Shown in pieces: positions 40,301 to 52,300 of a stretch of DNA of 64,000 nt. Source of the stretch: Sanderia malayensis (lineage: Eukaryota > Cnidaria > Scyphozoa > Semaeostomeae > Pelagiidae). The notes beneath the pieces are model-generated. The model saw only the letters and a program-made list of their open reading frames with translations. It had not been told where the DNA came from and searched no databases. Made by a program: the position numbers and the translations under genes. The stretch is taken from NCBI GenBank assembly GCA_013076295.1, contig RQOL01000660.1, forward strand, positions 5,084,001 through 5,148,000. Reading direction: 5' to 3'. Position 1 is the first letter of the stretch; each line of letters opens with the position of its first letter.

Positions 40301-43300
40301 AAATAGACCTTACATTAGGCTGACTTCAGATATCAAATATCTTTTCCCCCGTTCATTTATAATTGAGGAGCACGCTGTGCAAGAACGTTTTAAACTGTCT
40401 TGTCACAATGAACGTTACACTTAATAATTTATATGATAGATAAATGAACACTGTACAATTGGATGAATGTCGTGAAAAAACCAAACTTTCAACAGTGCAG
40501 GTGGGTTTTCAAAAAATGAAGGTCCGTTAGAGAAAGAATGGGTTATTGTTCAAATAGGTGATTCGTGGATAGATAATTGCAAGAAAATTCACTTTTGGTG
40601 ACAAGAACATCTGCACCCCTCGGTGCTGATGTTATTCTGCCCAGCAAATTACTTCAATCGATTGAAATTAAATCAAGGCATGACACTAATTTCTACTCAT
40701 TTTCTCGTGCAAACGCGAAAAACTGGAGCTGACCAAATACAAACTCACAAACCTCGTATGTAAACTAGACCGCACTGAAACGAGGTTAAGTTAAAACCTA
40801 AATGGGCTAAACTGAGCTTAACTTAGTCTTAGTCTGTACCTGAGGCTGTAGCGTGATGGCTTGAAAAAGAGGCCTGGGAAATATAGTTTTTAAGAGTCCA
40901 GCCCCTTTCATAAGCAAAAAATCCCCCGGTGTCCCGCCTGGCCACCACGCCACCGTTCAAGTAAGAAATCAAATTAACGCTTGCTCCGATAAACGCACTG
41001 CAGAATGAATAACACGATGCTGTAGTGCTTCGAATAAAAGTTGTGTTAAAGATGAAGATAGGCGTTTATTAAAAATACCATTAAAAGAAAAGCGGCTAAT
41101 TAGAGTGCTAAGTCAAAGCACGGTAATTAACGTCGGGGCTTTTATTAGCCGCCTTGGGCGTTTATTCAAAGCACTAATGCATACATCTACCAAAGAGAAG
41201 AGACAAAAAACTGTATTAAGCAACATATTACCATCGTCAGATTTCCCGTCATTGACACTTTTAATACCATGGATAATTCCATCGACAGAGTCTGTTGCTA
41301 CTTTATGAAACATCCGTATCGATCTCAGAACGCGCTTCATTTTGACAACCTCACAATACTACAGCTCTAATGGTAATTTACAAGAAGCTTTCTCCGTCTT
41401 TATTTTCTCTCTGTGAACAGTTGCTAACACGCAGCCTGCCTACATCTCACGGACAAAAACACATGGCCTAGTTTTCTCCACAAACCCTCTGATATCGAAA
41501 TGCGCAAAAACAAAGTCACGTTGCAACGAAGAACCCAAGAGCACAAGATGCTTCACTTCTCCTCAGCTACGTTTCTCTTCTATTACTGGTTGTGCACAAC
41601 GTTTCATAATAACAACGTTTATCTCTTGCTTTATGTTCAAATTGTCGAGCTAACTGCAGTCATTAATTAATTTGCTAGCAAATAAATAACGCGTAGAGTA
41701 AGCAACTGGGATAACTGAATGTGCTTGCTAAGCGTGGTCTCATTCAGAACAAATTAGATTCACCAAACCAGTTCCCGGGACACAAGCAGATGAATAAAAG
41801 GTAAAATATTTATGACCGAAATTGGTTTAAGTCAGCACGAGCTGAAACTGTCAATAGATTGCATGGAGTTTAAGGGCTGAGCTGGAACAAAAGTCTGCAG
41901 CATTGAGCTTGAACAACATTGAGAAAACAAATGCATATCAGCAGTAACCTGGTGTACTGCAACTGTTGCTCTAACCCTGTGTGGGAATCTGCAATGAATT
42001 TATATGCCCAGTATGTAGTAACATTCTATCTAAATTGTTACTAAAAACACAATAACTGAAAGCTTTGTGTCAAGTTCGCAGAAAACAAACTTCATTTATC
42101 AATCCTCTATTTATACTACTCTCGTGGCTCATCCCTTGGAACCGGGGCGCATGCCCAACAAAACATTAAAACGAGGCTAGTAACGTCACAGTTTGAGAAT
42201 AACAATTGGCAATACAACTGACATTCAGTCGAGTTTTTTTAGCCATCGGCCTGAGATTACCAACCAACCATTGTGCGAAAATTTTAGAAATGCAAGATCG
42301 TGTTCAGATAAAGCTGCTGATCATAAATATATTCACGTATTAGGAAACATTCATCACATTCAGAACAACGTCTGAAGGAATTGTTTTGTAAGCCCGTGTC
42401 AAGATGAATCTAAGCACCAGTATTTTAGCTCACCGCAATAACGCATAAAATTACGTTTTAAGCAATTTGTACTCTACTCTGCAAACGAACAAAACAATCT
42501 CTTCATTTGAAAGCAGTATAGCAGTAGCAACATGTATTCGTGTATAATTACACAAAGTACAACATGGATTCGTGTATAATTACACATTCGTGTATAATCA
42601 CAATTTTTGATCGGTACAGAACTTCAGAATTTCGATCCTCTTCTGGGTATAATAATTTGTTAGGTTTTCATTTTCGTTCTCTTTCTGACGTACTACTCCG
42701 ATGAGTGTCAGACGAAAAGCTTTAGTAGTTATTAGCTATGTTTCGCTATGTTTCCGATTTTCAAAGCTATAATCACAATTGCGTGTCTTTACACAAATTG
42801 CCAAATTAATGCCGATTCGAAATGCGCCAATAAAATTCGACATAGAAACGAACGCACATTGTAGGGATTTTCCTGAGATTTGTATAGCAATACTTGCTTC
42901 TTGATATGATCAGAATGACTCGTCAAATACAACAAACTTCACAAACAGTTTTAGTAAACATGTTACAATCTTCAATATAAACAGTAAAGTCGTGCTTTCA
43001 GCTTTGTTGTCTCAGATTGGTGAAAAATTGACAACTAAAATACCTGTAGTTTGTGTAGTTCACTACATAAGGGCAATGTTGTATATTACAACAATGTAAC
43101 TACACGTGTTTAAGATACTTATGATCAGACCATAAAATCGACAAAAATTCTATGCATTAAATCTCTGCCGCACACTGCACGCTTTGGGGCTCCAAACATG
43201 GACAACATAACGTCAATCCGAAAGAGTACGAAAATTTCCGAAAACTTTATTTACAAATATTGCATTATTAATATAGGAGAATGAACTTAAATTTAACTGA

Positions 43301-46300
43301 AAGCTCAAACTTTGCATTTCATGCACCGTGCACATAGACATATTAGCAAAAAAATCTCGAATTCGATGACGAAGTATGTCAATACAGCTCCTGTTATACG
43401 AAAACCAAGCTATTTTGATCACCGTGAGCTCAGATTCAAATGGAACAGAACAGAACTTCACACTGGTGACTTCGGCTTGTAATAACAACAGAAATAACTA
43501 TTCTGTTGGCAAAGTTTCCCAATGGGGAGCACGCATATCGTCGAAATAGATATAACGAGGCTCGATTCAAATCACTAACCATCAAACAGAAACGACAAAA
43601 TACTCACTGTGTGATGCCTTGAATACTGACATGCATTTTGCTTGTATTTTGTTGTGTCTTTTAATAAAAGATTGTAGCATTTCATCTTTGACATTATCAG
43701 GGTTAAAAACAGTTTTCAGAAGTCTCTTCTTCATCAGAGACATTTTCCGAAGGCATATTCCTTTTTATTGATTGGATTGGACTGAACATACAAGACTGCA
43801 TTAAAAACACGATCATTGCTATTATACCATCTGAATGTCTCGTTATCGTCAATACTAATGCGGCCACATGCAAACAGGCTTTAGTGCAAATAGAGATAAA
43901 GAAACCGATTTCATGCAACCTCATCAGAAATGTAAACTTCCCGTTTCATCACAACTACCGCGAAGATTTTCAAATCCGCCAAAAAAATCAACAAAAACTT
44001 TGAACGATGTTCCCCCTAATCTGAGCAAGCACAAAATAATTCATAATGTATGAAAGAAATTATATAAGTCGAGTTGCTTCGAGGTGATTCAAAGCATTGA
44101 TTAAAAAACACTACAGTAAGACGTTTTCTGAACAACTAATTCACCATTGAACAGCTAAGGCAAAGTCGTGGCGTATCATGTCAGGTAAAGTCAGGTCAGA
44201 TCAGATCGAATCGGGTCAGGTCAGGTCAGGTCAGGTCAGGTCAGGTCAGGTCGTAACAGAACAGGTGATGATATACGACTTCACCGATCTTGAAGATCGT
44301 CCATCAAAACATGGTAGCATTTGGTTCACAGTTTCAACTCACTGCTGCCTGATTCAAAACCAAACCAAACCAAACCAAAACACCAGACCCCTCCATTACC
44401 AAAGAGCAAGTTTATTTGACTAACCTCGCATTCAGTGTAGCCTCGGAAAGGCGTGTCGTTCTCAGTGGTGCCATTCCTAATTTGATGTTAATAAATAACT
44501 GAAAAATAAATAAAAATATGGGACTCACGATCATTTTCTTCTTGTACTTCAGTATTCACGTATTCGACCAAAGCTTGGATTTCAATTTGATTCAGATCTT
44601 CGTGCTGAACACCAAGTTCCTAAATAATAAACCATTATTTAGTAAGTGGGTCAGGCAACCTCTAAATCCTAATAGCCTGCAAGTGAAAATCAAAATAGCC
44701 TTGCTGCCAGCATGGGCGTCGATTAAAGTGAGAGTAATGTATCAAGTCAACCAGATACGGTTTCGATGAAGCGAGAAGACAAGGAAAATAATCATTTGTT
44801 TGAGAGTTCATATATTCAAGAGACTCAGCTTTAAAACATGGACGCAGTGTTTCAAGGGACGTAGGGGGGGGGGGTGAATAACGGTCAAAAAAGAACGTTA
44901 CGATAACAGAGCCCTTATTGATAACAGCAATTTTATTGCTGACAAGGCAACCCTGTCTAAATAACAACATTATTATTTTTTTTAAGATTATTTAAGAATT
45001 TTATCAAGCCTCCTTCCCAATAACCTCGTATGGAAAATCAAAAATGAAATAGGCCCTCAACAAAGATTCTACATTAACAGGATAACAACGCTCTATTGTT
45101 TACCTCGCGTTTTTCGTTCTTCACAGCAACAAAATGCGTAATATATCTCGAGCTGAGCGAATCATCCACTCCCTCTAATGCCGCCTCTTCGTTCTTCAAT
45201 GCCACATTCAACGCATTGGCATCGCCAACATCAGTAGCATTGTTGATTGCAGCAACGGCACTAAGAACTATGAATACAATAAACTTATTCAGAGAGATTT
45301 AGAGCAATAGTGCCAATGTTGGTAACACTCAGTCGAGGTAATATTTCTTTCTAGCAATGATAATGGTGATAAATTATTATCTGTTCCTCTTTCTTATTTG
45401 GAAGGGTTCACTTTCGCGGTAATTAACTCAATTAAGAATAGCAAACAACGTGGGGAAAATCACTAAAAAATTTAACAAACCTTTCAAGATAACAGTCAGA
45501 TCATCATGAGTCAAGTCCTTGAAAAGAAAAAGTGTTTATTAGTTCAACAAATTTTACAAGTTTTAAAAACCCCAGGTTTCTAAAATTGAAAATAACTTTT
45601 GCAATTCGTGTTGGGAGATATTTCTAGCATTCCCAATTTTCACTTGAATGTACTGTGCTAATTTATTTGCTTCAGGTTTGGCCCGGGCAACTCGAAACTT
45701 CGGTGTCTCAATCAAAATTCTCGTTTCCCTGTGTGTTCGACACGTCGATGTTCTATTGTAGTGTTCCTCTCAAATCAAGATGCACAAACCCATAATAATA
45801 ACAGGGTACTGATACTGTTTACAGTAAAACACACATATGAGAGCCTGCAAGTTTGCATCTAGCCTATTGTTAAAAAACAGTAGTCTATTGTTGCTTCTAT
45901 TGTTTTGAACAGAAATACCATACCGTAAATCCTCGAACAAGCCCCCGGGGGCTTATTTGCAAAAACGAAATTTTAACTGGATAATTTTTCAATATTAAGC
46001 AAAATAAAAGCTATACGATGCAGCCAATCCATAAAGTTATTGGTTTAAACTTGCTGCTATTTGCAATACATTCACTAAACAACTTCAATGTCTGGAAACT
46101 TGGCCTCAATATCCTTGCAAATGATTATCAGGATGGGGGCTTATTCGAGAGGAGGGCCTATTCGAAGGTGGGGTTTATTCGAGGATTTACGGTAGTAGAT
46201 GCTCTTAATCAATATGGGTTTCTACTGTAGTTAAAAACACGCATACCTGGCCCTTGTCAGCTCTTGACCTCCTGAGATTATCAAAATACAAATGAGGTCT

Positions 46301-49300
46301 GCTTGCATCAACAACAGGCAGCAATGCCTCCGGTTTCTGAAGCCAATTCATCAACTCGTCTGCAGTTCCATTTTCCAATATGCTGTTGACATGATTGACA
46401 CAATTGTCCACTAAAATTGCAAAGAAAAATCATTGAACTAAGAATTTGTCCTGAACGTGTGCCACCATGCAATATATTACCTGAACCTCGACAAGTCAGA
46501 CATACAGATAAACATCAATAAGTCAAACATCCATTGGAATGAGAAACGTCAGAGGGTTCGAAACTTCGAAACTTTGAAGTCAATTCGAGAATACTTCGAA
46601 ACAAGAATTCGAAATATAGAGCTTTTTTTATAAGGCAAATCAAAAATCAAAGAAAATGATCAATAGAAGGAGAAATCCGACTCAAATGGTGGTCGAAATA
46701 TTGAGTTAAGCCTCGGGAATCTCGCTACGTAGATGCTCTAAGCACACTGAATGCTTGGGGCAAACTGTGATACACTTCGCCTTTTAAACTGCGCTTACAA
46801 GATACTACAAAGTTTTCCTTGGTGATCTAAACAATATATGGCTATATACGCTTAACAATCGATGCTATGGACAGTGGCTGCGACAAGCCATATACACATT
46901 AAACACTTTTAAGCTTGGTCAAGCAATTCATGTTATATATGAACCTCGAGCAAGCAAATCTAGACAAATCTAGACTAGATTAAACGCTACGCTGAACGAC
47001 AGATACCGTGGGCATCCTTGGATATCCAGGTGTGTCGGGTATTCCGTGACGTGTCGGGTTAAAGCTTGCGGTGGCTAACTCCAAACTTTCTATGCTAAGA
47101 TAAAGGCTCATCTGTCTAAACTAAACTATATAAACTGTAAACAAACCTTGAATAACGAGATAGAAAAGAACATCGTGATCTATATAACTTGAAACTGCTC
47201 GCAGAGTAGAAGATGAAACTAAAACTGGAAAGTATACAAAAGCATGATACTAAATTCTGAAACCCATCATGTCTAGATTCATAATTCTGCAATGCACCAT
47301 GTGTAGAGTTACCACTCTATAATTTCATGTCTTGAGTCGCCATTCTACAATTTACATGTCTTGAGTCACCACTCTACAATTTACATGTCTTGAGTCGCCA
47401 CTCTAGAAATTACATGTGTAGAACCATCAGTCTACAGCCCACCTGTCTAATGCTGTCACCTTATAAACTGTGTTGGTATTTGACTCGCAGTAATTCAAAG
47501 CCTGGTATGGCAATTACTCAACGCATTATGGATTCCATGTCGCATGAAAACCCGACGTAGCAATGGAGTCGGCTGCAGATGAGGTTAACTGACACGAGAA
47601 TTCTATTAAAACTGAGGTCAATTTGACTGCAAAGTCAATAAAAGCAAAAACCGACACTCTGCATCACGGTCAAAAAGTTGTAAAGTATTACTTACTTTGG
47701 TTCACTCTGTCGGCAAGATTATTTGCACTGTTGAGAACACTCTGAATCTCCCTTTGCTGGAGAATAGCGTCGGGATGTCCCTCTTTCTGAAAATTATGAA
47801 ATAAATAAATTATGTATCTCTGATGAAAATACAATTCAAGCGACCAGCAAAGTTCCACCCTTAAGAAGCTCAATGTTCAATAGTAGGATAATGCTCTTTC
47901 TTAATTCATCCATGATTGTTTCCAATAAGAATCCAGGCTCTGCACTTCGACAGACTTACATAATAAGACTTACCTGAACTTTAGCAGCTTTCTCGTCCTT
48001 CAAGTTCTGCATGTACCAAGCGATGTTAGCTTTTGAGACATTGTACAACGATGCAGATGGATTCTCCAATGCTTCTAATAAGCTCTGTTCGTTTCCTTCG
48101 TCAATTGCAACGTTTATAGCCTTGACAGCAGCATTCACTAATCGAGAAAACAAAAATTAAACCACGCATAAGTTTAGGCTACTTCAAATCTCAAAATTAT
48201 TAACATGAAATGACCTGGTTAAATGGCTGATTGCAAAAACATTCAAGCAAGGTCAGAAATTGTTTACCTTCTTCGTCACGTTTTTACGCTGACTAATTGT
48301 CCAATAAAATTACAACATTTCTCGTCAAGTGAGAAATGGTAGCAAGGACATGTAAAACACTTGAATTTTGTTGCTATATTCGTGTAGTAAATAGGCTGGG
48401 GCATAAAACAGCGAGGTCGAGTTTCAGCATCTATTCAATTCAGGTATTGCAGCCCTCCGCTATTAAAATACAGCGGAACAGCACCCTAAATACATGGAGT
48501 AGAGAATGGAACGCCAAGAGAGAATAACGAGGTTCAGGCTCGAGTTTAAGCATAAGCAAAAGTATCGAGGTTCGATTATACCATCATTCTCTCCAAAACA
48601 AGAGGATACTGATTCAGTTGCACATTGACCGATGAATAATTTAATAGAGAGGTTTAAGAACGAAAATAAACAAACGTTCACTTACAATTGATTGTATTAA
48701 TGTGGCCTTGAATCTCAGCTTGTGTCAGCAATTTGTCGTACATATCAAGCTCTTCTTCGGGTCGGTTCTATCACAAATAACAACACAATAAATCAATAGA
48801 ATAAAACGGATAAGACCAGTTATCACATCACATTTAATGCAATAGTTCAATTGTTAATACAATCAACCTAGTGTTAGCCAAACTCGTTTAACCCAAACTC
48901 TCGACAAATCGAATAAACCCAATGTTCTATCAAAAGTTCTAAATAAACTAACCCATTATAAAACAATCTTCTTTAAGACGAGCGTGTTGTAACTCGAACA
49001 TTTTCATGATCCGCGTAGCGCTCTAACTATACAGAGTTGACTTTAACTTGAAAGTGGAATCTTAGTAAAATCAAACCTGGTATAACGAGCTCTTGTCTTG
49101 GTGTTATGAACATCTCATCCCTTAAAATTGCTTTATGTAATATAATTTACTCATCCGCTAAGAAACTCCTCAAAAACGAAGTATTTGCTTCACTTTGAAA
49201 ATTTTTATACTTGACTTCGACTGTATATTCTAGACTTAAAAAATCCTATATAATGGAAAGGCAAACTCTCCTAATGTATTAACCTTTGTTTAACTGCATA

Positions 49301-52300
49301 CCACGTTAGAAATTGAGCTAACATATGAATAAACCTCTAAGCTATATGATAATAAAACATACAATTGTACTTTGTGTACTTTCATTATCATATAGCAAAG
49401 AAGTGTATTCATTTACTTGTTTGGCGTATCATTACTCGCTCATGAACGAGATACGCCAGGTGCGAAAAATTCGGGCGTAAATGAACGAGTCGGATCAAAA
49501 CTCGCTCATTTACGCCGAAAATTGTTGACATTGTTGACAAGAAATTGTTGCCATGAAATTGTTGACACGATTTACCTTGGCTTCAGCAGCATCGGCTTTC
49601 TTTTTCTTTTCTTCTGCCAGTTTATTCTGATACCCCACTTTGTTGTATTCAATCAAATTCAGCAATTTAGCAGCTGGGTCGCTCAAAACCCGAAACAGTT
49701 CTTCGGGGTCATTTCGATCGATTGCTTCGTTAATGGCAACAATGGCTGCGTGAGCTACGATAAAACAAAGATCCCATTCAAATTTAGCTGTATTGGTTTA
49801 ATACGTATTGCAAGTCATAGTTGGATGCGAATTTGAAGGATATGTATAAAATCTGAGAAGTTCGTAAATGTCCCAGGACTTTTGTTTGCAATTGGAAAAT
49901 TTGTCTTGTGTATGATTATCTTTGACACTTCATAACTCGGGAATATTATATTGAAGAGATACACTGGGATAGCAACGCGAACATTAATCCGAATTTTAAG
50001 ATTTAAGAAAAATAAAAACCAGCGAAATTTACTCACAAGCTGCGTCGTTCTCTGAGAGCTGAAAGCAATAAAATTTTATTCACTTTGATTGAAGGGAAAT
50101 TAAAAATCCTGGACTTAAATTCCAGAACCTATTCAGATAAATTAAAAACAATGAAAATACAAATCATATCACCTCTCCAGCCAAAAGACCTCCAATTTTG
50201 CCAAATGCAGGCATGGCTATTCCATACTTGTCTAAAGCCTGCTTCATTGAATTGATTTCTTCCTCTGAAAACATAAATCACAAATCACAAATCACAAATC
50301 AAGTGAAAAATGAAAAGTGAAAAGTGAAAAGTGAAAAGTGAAAAGTGAAAAGTCATGAGTCATCATTAACCACAAATCATAAATCAAATATTTTCTTGGA
50401 GGTTGCGGATTTGAGGGGGCCTTATTTGTAAAAATGAAATTTCAGGTGGGAGCATATTCCAGGCAGGGTTATTCTGGGGTAGGGGCTTACTGAAGGATTA
50501 CGGTACTGCTATAAAAGAATAATACGAACGGGTGAAGGTTGCTTTGCCATAAAGATCCTGGATCTGAGGTGCAAGTCCCAACTTGAACAAATACAAACTA
50601 CGGAGAAAAACGAAAATTATTAACTAAATGTTAATCATGATACCGTATTTCCTCGATTAAACGCCCCGGGGCGTTTATTAATCTGGGCACTTTTTGAGGG
50701 GGCGCCTAATCGAGGGGGGCCATTATTCGAGGGGGGCGTTAATTAGAAAGTACAAGGTCACAGGCTCTGTCATTGGGTCCAGAAAAAAAGAAAATGGTTT
50801 AGTTGAGCCTTGCTTTATCGAGCAACAACAGAGAAAATGAAAGTCGTCATGGTTTTGCACAAAGAGGGGGCGTTTAATCGAGGGGGGGCGGTTATTGCAA
50901 AAGCTGGCAGCATATGGGGGCGTTTATTCGAGGGGCGCTTTTAATCGAGGGGGGCGTTTAATCGAGGAAATACGGTATTCAAGATCTATCAAATCATTAA
51001 AAAAATTGCTTTTTGAGAAAGCGAGTTCGGTCAGCCAAGGGTAAATTGTACCAGTTAACATGAATCGAAATCCGAGATGCGTTTGATGCATCGATTGTTA
51101 GCTGCAAGCTAAAGGCAATAACGATGAGTTAATGTTAATGAAATAGTGATACTTCAAAATACCTTAAAGCGTGAATGCAATAAATTGCTCTTGGCATATT
51201 CTTCATGTCATAGATATCGGTTGTCTCGGGATAAAATACCTAGAAAATAAACAGAAATAATTTAGAGTAACGAAAATGTCTGTGCAAAGAAAAACTGTTT
51301 CGTTAAAAAGATAGCATTGGTTATCCACCCCTCCCTTCTTCCTGCAGTTCAGAACCAGCCTTTAATTAAATTTTTCAAATCAATGGTTTCACATATACAC
51401 GTTTTTTTTATAAGAAAGCCGTTTTATAAGAAAGTAGGGCTCGGCTCATAAAAAAGTTAAGAAAGTTCAGTACTGGGTTTGTAGAACATAAGAAAGTTGA
51501 ACAATTTAAATTCTCGTATTTTCAAACGGAAATTACCCTACAAAGCAAATGTGAGTTTGGGTGTGAAAAGGAAACTCTAGTTTGGTGAATAAGAACGAAG
51601 TTATCTCGCGCATGCACAGTAACACAAAACTGGTCAAATTATTCTAAGAAAATCTTAAGAAAGTTTTAGTACTGAAATTCGGAAATAGCTAAGAAAGTTT
51701 GAGAGCTGGACTGAAAAATACTCTCTCATAAAAAAACGTGTAGATATGAGAAATCGAAAATCCAGTTCGTTCACTCGGTGAAACTTGGTGGGGAGATAAA
51801 TTGACTCTTTACTTGGAATACTCCCGACGCATGGGCAAAGAAACGCGTCTTTTCCAAATGATTAAACAGTTAAATAAACAAAAAGCAATTACAAAACAAT
51901 GTTTGAATTCAATATTGTTTAAAATTGTTTTAGAATTGACTCGATAATCATTCCTAATTTATTCAGCTTTCTGGGTTAATTTGTGAAAATTTCACTTTCT
52001 GCGTTTATTGAAGACAATTGTTTGCTGCAGGTTAACGTTAAATGAAGTGATTGTTTTCTGTTGAAACATACTGGTCCTTGAATAAGGGGGGGGAATTGGT
52101 ATTTGAAGGCTTGGTTCCAGGGGGTAATAAAGATGCGGCACGTTTGTGGACTAGACTTTGTGAATAACTCGAATTGTGGATAATTGAAAAAAATATATAA
52201 ATATTTTCTCGGCAAGCTGACCATATTACAGGTTTATTTCATAAAAACCCTAACCAAAACTTCTTACCAAACAAAACCAAACAAACCCTAACCAAACAAA

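Larger units (their letters stand above)
39110..44528. other. Part of IQGAP intron 16 upstream of the LRR genes
   Basis: About 5.4 kb. Holds tandem repeats near 40207, 42535 and 44181 and a degenerate family A element near 41036-41175. Minus-strand frames at 41180-41340 (ending at a possible donor GTAGAT), 43213-43488 and 43703-43924 have no recognisable motif; I do not annotate them. It probably also contains the promoter of LRR copy B just right of 39109. Confidence 0.4.

Noticed and set aside
49417..49836. 139-codon + strand frame
   Set aside because: Overlaps IQGAP exon 9 (49576-49754) on the opposite strand, has no motif, and its remainder is intronic.
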